A stretch of DNA of 64,000 bases from assembly GCA_016188115.1 (NCBI GenBank), contig JACPIK010000002.1:1190077-1254076 (forward strand). Direction: 5' to 3'. Positions 51,021 through 60,308 of this stretch are shown piece after piece. This stretch comes from Candidatus Woesearchaeota archaeon (lineage in GTDB: Archaea > Nanobdellota > Nanobdellia > Woesearchaeales > GW2011-AR9). Every line of letters starts with the position of its first letter. Positions within the stretch are counted from its first letter, which is position 1. The position numbers and the translations under genes are program-made. Under the pieces are notes generated by a model. That model did not search any database and was not told where the DNA came from. It was given only the letters and a program-made list of their open reading frames with translations.

Positions 51021-52358
51021 ATGCCAAAAAATCCTCCCCTTCAATCATCTTCATCTAAGAAACCCTTTCAGTCTCTTCATTCAACTGATCCTTTAATCTA
51101 TCATCAACAGCCAACTCCAGGTAAAATTGCAGTCATTCCTACTAAGTCATGTAAGACCGTTCAAGATCTTTCCTTAGCGTATACTCCTGGTGTCGCGCAA
51201 CCTTGTCTAGAAATTCATAAAGATCCAACCACCGCGTACAAATATACTAGCAAAGGCAATCTTGTTGCCGTCATTTCCAACGGTACAGCAGTTCTTGGTT
51301 TAGGTGATATAGGGCCATTAGCAGGCAAGCCTGTCATGGAAGGCAAAGGTGTTTTGTTCAAACGCTTCGCCAACATTGATGCATTTGATATTGAGATCAA
51401 TGAAAAAGATCCAGAAAAACTAGTCCAGATCATCGCTTCATTAGAACCTACATTTGGTGGCATTAATCTAGAAGATATTAAAGCCCCTGAGTGTTTCTAT
51501 GTGGAACAGGAATTAATCAAACGTCTCTCTATTCCATTAATGCATGATGATCAACATGGAACAGCGATAGTTGCTGGCGCAGGACTAATTAATGCACTCT
51601 ATATCTCTAAGAGAAAAATTCAAGAGGTAAAAATCATCTTCTCTGGTGCAGGTGCTGCTGCTATTGCCTGCGCAAAGTTCTTTATCGAATTAGGTGCCAA
51701 ACGTGAGAATATTTTTCTTGTGGATAGCAAAGGCGTCGTAACCACACAACGCGTCCACGAACTGTCTGCAGAGAAAAAAGAGTTTATGAAAAATACTGCG
51801 GCCATTACTCTTGCTGACGCATTAGTTGGAGCTGATGTTTTTGTCGGTGTTTCCAAAGGCAATGTTCTCACACCTACGATGCTGCGTGCAATGAAACCAT
51901 CGCCTATTGTCTTTGCTATGGCCAATCCCACACCTGAAATTGCCTACGAACTTGCTATCAAAGAAGTGCCTGGCGTAATCATGGCAACAGGACGCAGTGA
52001 TTATCCCAATCAAATCAATAATGTGTTAGGATTTCCCTATCTTTTCAGAGCTGCCTTTGATGTACGCGCCACAGCAATTACCCCCAAAATGAAAATTGCC
52101 GCTGCAAAAGGCTTGGCAGCATTAGCCAGAAAAAAAGTTCCTGCAGATGTTGAAAAAATCTATGGAAGAAAATTTGAATTTGGTCCTGAATACTTAATTC
52201 CTAAACCACTCGATTCTCGCATCTTATCAAACATCACACCCCTGATTGCCAAATCTGCCATGGACGAAGGCGTGGCACAGCAGCCGATTAAAGATATGGG
52301 TGAGTATGTTGCTTCATTGAAGAAACTGGCACAGAAATTAAAGAAGGGGAAATTCTAA
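51021..52358 (+). CDS. Malic enzyme (malate dehydrogenase, decarboxylating)
   Basis: 445 residues. It converts malate to pyruvate and CO2 with NAD(P). Motifs include '[12 protein letters not shown]' (catalytic Tyr), '[37 protein letters not shown]', '[14 protein letters not shown]', '[11 protein letters not shown]' and the Rossmann '[17 protein letters not shown]'. It corresponds to the short prokaryotic form without the phosphotransacetylase extension. The N-terminus has ~15 extra Ser/Lys-rich residues. Together with the glutamate dehydrogenase nearby it suggests amino-acid or organic-acid catabolism. Confidence 0.96.
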   Translation: MPKNPPLQSSSSKKPFQSLHSTDPLIYHQQPTPGKIAVIPTKSCKTVQDLSLAYTPGVAQPCLEIHKDPTTAYKYTSKGNLVAVISNGTAVLGLGDIGPLAGKPVMEGKGVLFKRFANIDAFDIEINEKDPEKLVQIIASLEPTFGGINLEDIKAPECFYVEQELIKRLSIPLMHDDQHGTAIVAGAGLINALYISKRKIQEVKIIFSGAGAAAIACAKFFIELGAKRENIFLVDSKGVVTTQRVHELSAEKKEFMKNTAAITLADALVGADVFVGVSKGNVLTPTMLRAMKPSPIVFAMANPTPEIAYELAIKEVPGVIMATGRSDYPNQINNVLGFPYLFRAAFDVRATAITPKMKIAAAKGLAALARKKVPADVEKIYGRKFEFGPEYLIPKPLDSRILSNITPLIAKSAMDEGVAQQPIKDMGEYVASLKKLAQKLKKGKF

Positions 52359-52978
52359 TCTTTTCCTGTTGGTGTAAGTACCCATCCGTAATACTCCGGA
52401 CGAACAATTCCTGCTTTTTCAACCCATCCCGTTGTTCCACGTAATCCCATGGCTGCTTTTGGAAATCTTCTTTCAAGGGTAGGATCTTCTAGGGGTTCTA
52501 CAAGAGCTTTACCCGCAACAGTACAAGGTAAAGCCTGACCATAAACTACAAGAGTTACATTCTCTTCTCTTTTTGGTTTAAATTCTGAATATGGAGAAAA
52601 AACTAGGTATGATCCTTGAGGCAAGTCAGATATAGTGTCCATTCCTTCTAATAAAAGATTAATTCCTAGTAATTCAGGTGTTAATTTTTTTCCGAGAATA
52701 AGATTCTCTGCTACTTTGCTAACTTCAAAAGGGGAAATCGCCGACCACATTCTATTATTTCGTACTTGCGTTCCTCTTTCATATAATGTAGTAAATCTTC
52801 CCCCAGATGTCGTCGTAAATCCACGATGACGTTCGCCTACAATCCCATCTAACGCAAATTCTAAATGATCACGTTCTTGCGTTACAAAATAACCATCGCC
52901 CTGATAACTTTTATCTATGTGGACAGAGTTGTACACTCCAGCTACCCTAAATGGAATTAAATCTTTTTCAAATTTCAT
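52355..52978 (-). CDS. MOSC-domain-like protein
   Basis: 207 residues. The pattern 'GIVGERHRGF', 'RGTQVRNNRMWSAISPFEVSKVAENL', 'LLGINLLLEGMDTISDLPQGSYLVF', 'LVVYGQALPCTVAG' (conserved Cys) and 'LRGTTGWVEKAGIV' matches MOSC domains, which bind sulfur carried on molybdenum-cofactor sulfurases. Stand-alone MOSC proteins have unknown substrates. AATTTAAAGC before ATG 52978 suggests a leaderless transcript. No molybdenum enzyme is visible nearby. Confidence 0.8.
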   Translation of the reverse strand: MKFEKDLIPFRVAGVYNSVHIDKSYQGDGYFVTQERDHLEFALDGIVGERHRGFTTTSGGRFTTLYERGTQVRNNRMWSAISPFEVSKVAENLILGKKLTPELLGINLLLEGMDTISDLPQGSYLVFSPYSEFKPKREENVTLVVYGQALPCTVAGKALVEPLEDPTLERRFPKAAMGLRGTTGWVEKAGIVRPEYYGWVLTPTGKD

Positions 52979-53006
52979 ATCTCTCTTAAGAAAAGGGTGC
53001 TTTAAA

Positions 53007-53588
53007 TTATTTTTGTGAAAAATCCTTCGGAAATGTAATCCCTATCCCCATATTAGGCACAAATATCAATTCATCATAATCGTATAGCGATACGCCAAAT
53101 CGCATACCTGCATATCCCAAACGAAATTCTTGTTCAATAAATGGTCGAAGTCGAAAAGTAATATCTGCCTGCGGAATTCGCACACTCTCTGTATCAACCG
53201 ATTTATAATCGCCAGTGAACGAAACATTGCCTGTAGTGAAATCAAATTGTGCAGCACTTCCGATCCGCAAATCAAGGTCAAGATCTTTATAGTTCCAATG
53301 TTTAAATAGCGTATCAATTAGAATTCCATATCTTTTTACCGTGGTACTACGTTGTGAGCTAAGAGGAATACCTTCACTTGATGACCTATTTCCCTCTTCA
53401 AAATGAGCTTCTAAGCACCCTTCTAATCTATCTGCAGAATCTTTCTGATTATACCGTTGCACACAGGTGCGCGGACCGCCATTCCAATTCGGTCCCCCTT
53501 CATGCTCAAAATGAACTCCTTGATAGAGATGAGCATTACATCCAGCAAGAAGACTGATACCAAGTACATACCGTGGTCTCATAAACAT
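53007..53588 (-). CDS. Predicted lipoprotein with beta-barrel-like domain
   Basis: About 193 residues from ATG 53588, with TTTATATC about 25 nt upstream (ATG 53582 is also possible). The N-terminus MRPRYVLGISLLAGCNAH has a textbook bacterial lipobox LLAGC after a short hydrophobic core. The body is all-beta: 'LDLDLRIGSAAQFDFTTGNVSFTG', 'ADITFRLRPFIEQEFRLGYAGMRFGVSLYDYDELIFVPNMGIGITF', with alternating residues and aromatics near strand ends. It is the best candidate substrate for the LspA at 1369. Function unknown. Confidence 0.75.
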   Translation of the reverse strand: MFMRPRYVLGISLLAGCNAHLYQGVHFEHEGGPNWNGGPRTCVQRYNQKDSADRLEGCLEAHFEEGNRSSSEGIPLSSQRSTTVKRYGILIDTLFKHWNYKDLDLDLRIGSAAQFDFTTGNVSFTGDYKSVDTESVRIPQADITFRLRPFIEQEFRLGYAGMRFGVSLYDYDELIFVPNMGIGITFPKDFSQK

Positions 53589-53631
53589 AGAGAATAGTCT
53601 CAAAGATATAAAGAAATAGCGAGTGGAGAAG

Positions 53632-53919
53632 TTAGATAGTATCTACTTTTGGAAATGCTTCGTAAAATCGTTGAGGATTTCCTGCATACGTTGTTGTTCT
53701 CTGAACCATCTGTTGTTGAAGTGTCCCTCGATCATACAAATGAAGCGGAACACCTGTCATCGCTTCAATTGCTTCTGGAACAGCACCTCGCTTATCACAA
53801 GCAAGTGCAACTGCTAATCGTGATTCATATGGTTTTTCTGGATTTATTTCTACTTGTCCATATCTTCTGCTCTCATATTCTGCTTGTACTTCTAATCTAT
53901 CCCAGTTTAAAAGTGCCAT
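53632..53919 (-). CDS. Hypothetical protein, 95 residues
   Basis: Small soluble protein, opening MALLNWDRLEVQAEYESRRYG from ATG 53919 with TTTAAATA about 25-28 nt upstream; a GTG four codons earlier is also in frame. The middle 'SRLAVALACDKRGAVPEAIEAMTGVPL' looks helical, and the end 'NPQRFYEAFPKVDTI' polar. No family recognised. Confidence 0.55.
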   Translation of the reverse strand: MALLNWDRLEVQAEYESRRYGQVEINPEKPYESRLAVALACDKRGAVPEAIEAMTGVPLHLYDRGTLQQQMVQRTTTYAGNPQRFYEAFPKVDTI

Positions 53920-54012
53920 AATTGTAGTCACTTAAGAGTACTATTTAAAATTAGTGGATCTAAAGTATCAACCTCCACAACACATTTAAATCCTTCTTCA
54001 CCTCCTCAATCC

Positions 54013-55221
54013 ATGACATTCAACTCCATACAAACCTTTCTTGAACGCATCGCACCGCTTGCAAACATTACTCCGCAAGAACTCCAACAACTTCAAACAC
54101 CTGTACGTGAACTCTCAGCTCAGCTGCACGTGCGTGGCAAAACCTATCCTGCCTATCGTGTTCAATTTAACAACGCACGTGGTCCATTCAAAGGGGGCAT
54201 TCGCTTTCATCCCGAAGTTGAACTCGACGAAGTAAAATCGCTTGCGTTCTGGATGGGCATTAAAACAGCAGTTGCCGATGTACCTTATGGGGGAGGTAAG
54301 GGTGGTGTGACCGTTGATCCTAAAACACTCTCCAAAGAGGAACTCCAAGAACTAAGTCGCGCGTATGTTAAAGCGTTTTATCAACATCTTGGTCCAACCA
54401 AAGATATTCCTGCACCTGATGTATATACAACTCCACAAATCATGGCATGGATGTTAGACGAATATGAAACTCTCACTCAACAGTCCGCTCCTGGTTTTAT
54501 TACCGGAAAACCATTAGAATTAGGTGGTTCCAAAGTACGTGATATTGCGACGGCATTAGGTGGTATTTACATTCTTGAAGAAGCATTACATAAATTGAAT
54601 CTCAAAGACAAAACAGCCGTCGTCCAAGGTTTTGGCAACGCGGGAATGAACGCCGCAAAATTACTTGCAGAACACGGATTCAAAGTCGTTGCAGTTTCTG
54701 ATTCCAAAGGAGCAATCTATAACCAAAATGGAATTAATATTTCAGATCTCATTGCAATCAAAGACAAAACGGATATGGTCACATCCTATGCTAATGCGCA
54801 AAAAATTACACCAGCCGAACTTCTTGCATTACCATGCACAGTTCTTGTTCCCGCAGCGTTAAGCGGTGCAATCACCAAAGACAATGCCGCAGAAATTAAT
54901 GCCAAAATTATTCTTGAACTTGCCAATGGGCCTACCACTCCCCAAGCAGACGTCTTACTTCATGCACGTAAAATCTTGGTTTTACCAGATATTCTTGCCA
55001 ATTCCGGTGGAGTTACGGTATCTTATTTTGAATGGGTACAAAACAACATGGGCTATTATTGGACAGACGTTGAAGTGCGTGAGAAACTCAAAGACAAAAT
55101 GGTCACTGCGTTTAATAACCTCTGGCCAGACTATCACAAAGGTCCACATGATATGAGAACTATCGCGTATGTTCATGCAATCAAGAAGATTGTGGGCGCA
55201 CAGAGACTCAGAACACAATAA
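54013..55221 (+). CDS. gdhA: Glutamate dehydrogenase (Glu/Leu/Phe/Val family)
   Basis: 402 residues. Oxidative deamination of glutamate to 2-oxoglutarate. Motifs: 'YRVQFNNARGPFKGGIRFHPEV', 'LAFWMGIKTAVADVPYGGGKGGV' with the catalytic Lys, 'DIPAPDVYT', and the nucleotide-binding 'VVQGFGNAGMNAAKLLAEHGFKVVAVSDSKGAIYN'. The C-terminal 'NSGGVTVSYFEWVQN' is conserved. CATTTAAATCC upstream suggests a leaderless transcript. Slightly shorter than most (about 415). Confidence 0.96.
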   Translation: MTFNSIQTFLERIAPLANITPQELQQLQTPVRELSAQLHVRGKTYPAYRVQFNNARGPFKGGIRFHPEVELDEVKSLAFWMGIKTAVADVPYGGGKGGVTVDPKTLSKEELQELSRAYVKAFYQHLGPTKDIPAPDVYTTPQIMAWMLDEYETLTQQSAPGFITGKPLELGGSKVRDIATALGGIYILEEALHKLNLKDKTAVVQGFGNAGMNAAKLLAEHGFKVVAVSDSKGAIYNQNGINISDLIAIKDKTDMVTSYANAQKITPAELLALPCTVLVPAALSGAITKDNAAEINAKIILELANGPTTPQADVLLHARKILVLPDILANSGGVTVSYFEWVQNNMGYYWTDVEVREKLKDKMVTAFNNLWPDYHKGPHDMRTIAYVHAIKKIVGAQRLRTQ

Positions 55222-55238
55222 TTTTTTTTGTATTTTTT
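55222..55238 (+). terminator. T-rich terminator after gdhA
   Basis: Two T-runs (eight and six T) directly follow the stop codon in the gap before the convergent gene; typical of archaeal termination. Confidence 0.45.
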
Positions 55239-55250
55239 AGTATCAAATAT

Positions 55251-55865
55251 TCATAAAGAAAACGTCGTGCTTCTATCTCCATATGTAGTTGTAGTTCTTC
55301 TTGTAATATGCACATATCCTGAATTGTAAGGGAGTCGAGTATCTCCTGCCAAATAGTTTTCTATAAACCCAAATAATAAATACCTCTCCTCGAACGGTTG
55401 TTTTCCAAAACCAAAATCTAACCTCTCTCCTTTATCAGTCACAAATCTCATCTCGCTACCAGGTTCCCATAGTGCTGTTTGTGATCCACTTTTTGATCGG
55501 TGAATGTAATGCCAGTTTACCCTCTCATCAAGTGTTTCACAATCAATAGCTCCATGGGTGGCACTAATCCACTGCCTTGAGGAAGGAAAGACAATTTTGC
55601 GTCCCGTATATGCTACTCGAGGTTGAAAAATAAATGGGATTCCTATCTGTGTTGCCTCATAATGGGGATCTGTGTCCCTTGAAATAATTGGCATAACGTC
55701 CGCACCTTCGCAATAGCTATCTTCAGCGCCACCAACTGCTCTACCCAAAAAAACAGTTTTAACCAGCGGTAAACGCAAAGTTGGCTCATGTAATTTAAGT
55801 TCTCGTTGCCTTGTAAGATGAAAAAGCCCTGCCTCAAGAGTATAAATCTCTAAACTTTGACCCAT
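55251..55865 (-). CDS. FHA-like domain protein 3
   Basis: 204 residues. An FHA-type layout is visible: 'LVKTVFLGRAVGG' (GR), 'WISATHGAIDC' (S-x-x-H with Thr in place) and 'HYIHRSKSGSQTALW' (in place of NGT-x-V). N- and C-terminal extensions flank it, the latter ending 'YVHITRRTTTTYGDRSTTFSL'. More diverged than the pair at 38171-39130, so the assignment is weaker. TTTTAAAT upstream of ATG 55865 suggests a leaderless transcript. Confidence 0.6.
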   Translation of the reverse strand: MGQSLEIYTLEAGLFHLTRQRELKLHEPTLRLPLVKTVFLGRAVGGAEDSYCEGADVMPIISRDTDPHYEATQIGIPFIFQPRVAYTGRKIVFPSSRQWISATHGAIDCETLDERVNWHYIHRSKSGSQTALWEPGSEMRFVTDKGERLDFGFGKQPFEERYLLFGFIENYLAGDTRLPYNSGYVHITRRTTTTYGDRSTTFSL

Positions 55866-55997
55866 ATCATCAAAACATCATTTAGCAATTTAAAATTGTG
55901 GGTGATAGGCAATTATACAGTTTATACCTCCATTAGAAAAAGTCTAAAACGATTAGACAACGTAACATTTAAAGCATCTTTTGGTTTCTATTATGTA

Positions 55998-57506
55998 ATG
56001 AGTAAACTTACCCCTGCCGTTGAAAAAATTGTTTCTAAATACGGTATTAACCCTCCATTCATTCACAAAGGCTTTCATGCTCGCTTCTATGCTATTGATT
56101 TCGTCCCATTACTATGGAATAGATGGGGAAAATATGAGGGGTATTACTTCAAATCAATTATCTCAACATTTCATGATCGTTATTGGACCTTGTATTATAT
56201 CCCCTCAGAATTAACTGCATTGCGTAATCATTATCTTACTAAAGTGGAGACGGATAAAACGTATCTTTCAAAGCACTATGCTGATTGGAAAAGGTTGTGT
56301 AAAAATTTAGATAAAAGTACGCAAGTCTTGGAGAAATCCATCAAATTTAACGAACCATTTCCTCTTTTCTTCAAGAAATATCAAATCTTTATTGAGGATT
56401 ATCTTTCACAATATGCACTTGCTGTAGCAGTTCAAGAAGCATGCAGTTTTCAACCGGAACTGTGGATTCATCCTGAGATTGAAAAGTTTTGTGATAAATA
56501 TAAACTTGAACTAAAAGGGACTACAGTCCTTCTCACTTCTCCGGTAGCACACTCATTTGTAACGAAGGAAGAACTTGACCTTCTCACAATTACATTAGAA
56601 TACAAGAAATCAAAGAACCAAACGAAGTTACAAGAAGCCATTAAAAAACATCAGCAGAAATGGTTTTGGGTTCAGAATAACTATGCTAGCATTAAAGAGA
56701 TCTCATTAGAAGAATTTGAGCAGCGTGTTCATGTCATTGCATCATTATCTGTTGTAGAAATCAAACAAAAAATAAAACAGTTAGAACAAAGTCCTAAAGT
56801 TATTAAAGAGGAGAAAAAAACATTTTTCACAAAGCACACACCTACTTCAAAATTAAAACTTTACATCAAAGTTAATGAACTTTTTTTCGAAATGCAGGAT
56901 ATTCGTAAAGGATACGTCTTGCTGGCAAACCATTATCATAAAATATTCTTGGAACGAGTGAGCAAAGACTACGAAATCCACATTGAAGACCTTTGGCTAT
57001 ATTCTCCTGAAGAAATAGTTCATCTTTGCACCACCAAAAAAATTATTTCTCCAAAAGAATTAGAACAACGCAAAGTGATGATGGTTGAAGTCCAAAGTAA
57101 AAGCGAAAGAATCATTTTTTCTGGAAAGCAAGCACAAGAATTCTATCAACATCTTCAAGAAGAAACTCTCGAAACAACAGAGTTTAAAGGCACCATTGCT
57201 TCTATGGGTAAAACTCAAGGTCGAGTGGTGATTGTGCTCAAGACCCATGATCTTTTACGCGTTGAACGAGGTGATATTCTCGTGTCTTCTATGACTAGAC
57301 CAGAGATGACCGTTGCCATGCACAAAGCTGCTGCATTCGTCACCGACGAAGGTGGCATTACTTCTCACGCAGCCATTGTTGCAAGAGAATTACACAAACC
57401 CTGTGTTATTGGAACAAAGATTGCAACTAAGATCTTAAAAGATGGAGATCTTGTTGAAGTTGACGCAAACAAAGGCATAATCAAAATCCTCAGAAAAAAT
57501 TCCTAA
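55998..57506 (+). CDS. PEP-utilizing mobile-domain protein with unknown N-terminal region
   Basis: 502 residues from ATG 55998, chosen because CATTTAAAGC lies about 28 nt upstream (the frame is open from 55857). The last ~100 residues are a phosphohistidine swivelling domain: 'GTIASMGKTQGRVVIV', 'DILVSSMTRPEMTVAM', 'AAFVTDEGGITSHAAIVARELHKPCVIG' with the phosphorylatable His. The first ~390 residues are helical, Lys/Trp/Tyr-rich and unlike the ATP-grasp or PEP-binding domains that normally accompany it. It may be a phospho-carrier or part of an unusual PEP synthase/antibiotic phosphotransferase-like enzyme (inference). Confidence 0.82.
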   Translation: MSKLTPAVEKIVSKYGINPPFIHKGFHARFYAIDFVPLLWNRWGKYEGYYFKSIISTFHDRYWTLYYIPSELTALRNHYLTKVETDKTYLSKHYADWKRLCKNLDKSTQVLEKSIKFNEPFPLFFKKYQIFIEDYLSQYALAVAVQEACSFQPELWIHPEIEKFCDKYKLELKGTTVLLTSPVAHSFVTKEELDLLTITLEYKKSKNQTKLQEAIKKHQQKWFWVQNNYASIKEISLEEFEQRVHVIASLSVVEIKQKIKQLEQSPKVIKEEKKTFFTKHTPTSKLKLYIKVNELFFEMQDIRKGYVLLANHYHKIFLERVSKDYEIHIEDLWLYSPEEIVHLCTTKKIISPKELEQRKVMMVEVQSKSERIIFSGKQAQEFYQHLQEETLETTEFKGTIASMGKTQGRVVIVLKTHDLLRVERGDILVSSMTRPEMTVAMHKAAAFVTDEGGITSHAAIVARELHKPCVIGTKIATKILKDGDLVEVDANKGIIKILRKNS

Positions 57507-57524
57507 ACTTCCACAAACCATCCT

Positions 57525-57539
57525 AAACCTTTATATAAC
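57525..57539 (+). promoter_or_regulatory. TATA box of the DEAD-box helicase gene
   Basis: AAACCTTTATATAAC is a strong archaeal TATA box; transcription would start near 57560, well before the ATG at 57744. Confidence 0.65.
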
Positions 57540-57559
57540 AACACCTATTTTACACACCC

Positions 57560-57743
57560 ACTATAGCTAGCGGAGAAGCCAAGTCTCTCTTTCTTCGCTG
57601 TGTGACGCATGAGAACAAGGCTACAACTAGCGTTTCTATTGCGTTTATGCAAGGAACTAAACGTATCAATAATTTTTAGTTTCTTATAGACTATAAGTAC
57701 AACATGGAGTTGAAATAGTACAGAACACTGTACACAAAATAAA
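57560..57743 (+). promoter_or_regulatory. Long 5' leader of the DEAD-box helicase
   Basis: About 184 nt separate the inferred start site from the ATG, while most genes here are leaderless. It contains a perfect hairpin GTACAG-AACA-CTGTAC (57718-57733) ending 10 nt before the start codon, repeated CTAGCG motifs, and AGCC/GGCT pairing around 57586-57625. No close Shine-Dalgarno. Likely regulatory; start site is inferred. Confidence 0.5.
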
Positions 57744-59147
57744 ATGGAAGCATTCAAAACATTAGGCGTAAATGATCTCGTTTTACGAGCATTAGAAGAA
57801 CAAAAATTCGAAAAACCAACTTTAATTCAGCAACAAGCAATCCCTCTAGTCTTAAGTGGGCATGATATTATTGCAAGTTCCGCAACAGGATCAGGTAAAA
57901 CTCTTGCATTTAGTGTTGGTATCATTCAAAATTCCAACGCACAACGTGGTATTCAAGCATTAATTCTCACCCCTACTCGCGAACTTGCTGAACAAGTATC
58001 CCGCGCAATTATGGGTTTTGCAAAATACAAAAAACTCAATGTCGTTGCACTCTATGGTGGCGTTTCCATTAGTCCACAAATAGATATGTTACGTCGAGCG
58101 CAAATTGTTGTTGCCACGCCTGGTCGTCTTCTAGATCATCTAGAACGCCGTACTATTGATTTAAGCAGCGCAAAAACCGTCGTTCTTGACGAAGCAGATC
58201 GTATGTTTGATATGGGCTTTCGCGATGATGTCGAATCAATTCTCAAAGCCTGTCCAAAAGAACGACAAACTCTTCTGTTTTCCGCAACAATTTCTGATGA
58301 CATCGTGGTTCTTTCAGAAAAATATATGAGTAACCCTGTTGAAATTGAAGCAGAAAAACGCGTTGATCCTACTAAACTTCATCAAGTTTATTATGACGTA
58401 CAAGACCGTGATAAATTCTCATTGCTTGCTCATCTTTTAGCGCAAGAAAAAGAGGGTCTTGTAATGATTTTTTCTAACACTCGTCAATGGACTGATTTCG
58501 TTACCGACAATTTGCGACGCCTGAACATGGATGCAATTGCGATTCATGGTGGTCTCTCCCAACAAAAACGCAATAGCATGATGAAATTGTTTCATTCCAA
58601 ACGCGCAACTATTCTTGTCTGCACTGATGTTGCTGCTCGTGGACTTGACATCAAAGGAGTAAGTCATGTATATAATTACGATTTACCTGCAGATCCTAAA
58701 GAATATGTTCATCGTATTGGTCGTACTGCTCGCGCAGGAACTGATGGGAAAGTCATTAACATTGTAGGATCACGAGATCATGAAAACTTTCGACGTATCT
58801 TGTCACTTAACCGCTTGACCATTCCTTGTGAAAAAACTCCTGCTTTTGAAAGAGTACGCAGTGTCTTTTCAGGTGGAGATCGTGAAAGCAGTGGCGGTAG
58901 TCGAACTCGAGAACGTCCTTCACAACACACTCAACGCAACCCTCGTTCATTCGAACCATCATCTTCCAGTTTTGGTCGTGGCGGGTCACGTTCCCATTCT
59001 GGTTCTCGTGGTCCAAGAGAATTAACGAGAACTCCTCGTGATTCTTCAAGTTCTTCACGACCAGCAGAACGTAGTGGAGAACGTAGTTTTCGCGGACGTG
59101 GATCTAACGTGCAAGCACGACCAAGACGCGACGATCACAGAAAATAG
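57744..59147 (+). CDS. DEAD-box RNA helicase with Arg/Gly/Ser-rich tail
   Basis: 467 residues. Motifs in order: Q motif 'FEKPTLIQQQAIP', I 'SSATGSGKT', Ia 'LTPTRELAEQ', II 'VLDEADRMFDMGF', III 'FSATISDD', V 'TDVAARGLDIKGV', VI 'HRIGRTARAG'. The last ~100 residues are low-complexity Arg/Ser/Gly/Pro (RGG-like), a probable RNA-binding tail. It unwinds RNA, probably in ribosome assembly or mRNA turnover; archaeal homologues are cold-induced. The long structured leader suggests post-transcriptional control. Confidence 0.95.
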   Translation: MEAFKTLGVNDLVLRALEEQKFEKPTLIQQQAIPLVLSGHDIIASSATGSGKTLAFSVGIIQNSNAQRGIQALILTPTRELAEQVSRAIMGFAKYKKLNVVALYGGVSISPQIDMLRRAQIVVATPGRLLDHLERRTIDLSSAKTVVLDEADRMFDMGFRDDVESILKACPKERQTLLFSATISDDIVVLSEKYMSNPVEIEAEKRVDPTKLHQVYYDVQDRDKFSLLAHLLAQEKEGLVMIFSNTRQWTDFVTDNLRRLNMDAIAIHGGLSQQKRNSMMKLFHSKRATILVCTDVAARGLDIKGVSHVYNYDLPADPKEYVHRIGRTARAGTDGKVINIVGSRDHENFRRILSLNRLTIPCEKTPAFERVRSVFSGGDRESSGGSRTRERPSQHTQRNPRSFEPSSSSFGRGGSRSHSGSRGPRELTRTPRDSSSSSRPAERSGERSFRGRGSNVQARPRRDDHRK

Positions 59148-59215
59148 ATTTTTTTAGTTTTCTATTATTTTTCTTTTTAGTATTCTGTCTTAGAACTTTT
59201 TTTAAACTACCCGTT

Positions 59216-59251
<36 letters not shown>

Positions 59252-59321
59252 CCTCTCCCTTCCTTTCCCGCAACACATATAAACTTCATTTTCTTTAGTT
59301 CCCAAAAAGAGGAAGAACAGG

Positions 59322-60203
59322 ATGATTAAAGCAACACCTACAGCAACATATTTCGCATCTTCTCAATATTCTCATTTTAGGATCACCACTGAATTAGCAA
59401 AAGTCGAAAAAAATCCTCATTTCAAAAAAATTCTTGAAGACTTTGCCAAACATGAAAAAGGTGATTTTGAATTCTGGAAAAAATTAACCAATACAGAAAC
59501 ATTTGTTGTTAGCCCAATAAAAATATTCTTCCTCAAAATTTTACGTAAAATTCTTGGTCTCACATTTATTGTTAAATATCTTGAACGTGAAGAAGAAAAG
59601 ATCATCAAAAATTATACTACCTATCTGGGTAAGATTAGCGATCCCGAACTCAAGAAGAAAATTAAAATAGCAATAGCTCATGAAACAAAACACGAAAAAG
59701 AATTAATTAATCAGATCAAAGAAGAACGAGTTGAGTTTATCTCCAGTATTGTTTTAGGAATCAATGATGGTCTGATCGAATTAACTGGGGCGCTCGTAGG
59801 ATTTTCATTTGCTCTTCAACAAAACCATCTTATTGCACTAACAGGATTTATTACAGGAATTGCTGCAAGTCTGTCTATGGCATCTTCAGCCTATATGCAA
59901 GCCCAATACGAAAAAGGAAAACATCCCGGAAAAGCCGCAGTGTATACTGGGATTGCGTATGTTATCGTTGTCTTTTTGCTGATTATTCCCTTTGTTTTAT
60001 CCAGTTCAATCCACGTTGCCCTTGCAATCCTACTCTTTATTGTCTTAGGGATCATCGGGAGTATTTCATATTACACTTCAATACTTTTCACAAGATCTTT
60101 CATCAAACAATTCCTCAAAATGATGACATTCACACTTGGCGTCGCATTAATTACCTTTCTATTAGGATTATTCTTACGAGTAGTGTTTGGAATTGAGGTC
60201 TAA
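59322..60203 (+). CDS. VIT1/CCC1-type iron or manganese transporter with N-terminal ferritin-like domain
   Basis: 293 residues, with GAGGAAGAACAGG and TATA CACATATAAAC upstream. Residues ~15-130 form a rubrerythrin-like four-helix region with Glu/His pairs ('FAKHEKGDFEFW', 'EREEEKIIKNYTTYL', 'AIAHETKHEKELI'). The membrane part has 'GINDGLIELTGALVGFSFAL' and 'GITGFITGIAASLSMASSAYMQAQYE'-type blocks of VIT1/CCC1. It resembles MbfA exporters that couple metal sensing to efflux. The cargo (Fe2+ or Mn2+) is inferred. Confidence 0.9.
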   Translation: MIKATPTATYFASSQYSHFRITTELAKVEKNPHFKKILEDFAKHEKGDFEFWKKLTNTETFVVSPIKIFFLKILRKILGLTFIVKYLEREEEKIIKNYTTYLGKISDPELKKKIKIAIAHETKHEKELINQIKEERVEFISSIVLGINDGLIELTGALVGFSFALQQNHLIALTGFITGIAASLSMASSAYMQAQYEKGKHPGKAAVYTGIAYVIVVFLLIIPFVLSSSIHVALAILLFIVLGIIGSISYYTSILFTRSFIKQFLKMMTFTLGVALITFLLGLFLRVVFGIEV

Positions 60204-60308
60204 CTAATTAAACTGAGGGATTTGTCTTAATTCCCTCTTTTTTCATCTTTTTCTCATTCTTCATTTTATACCATAAATAATAAAAACCCCTCCTCTTCTC
60301 AACGTCAT

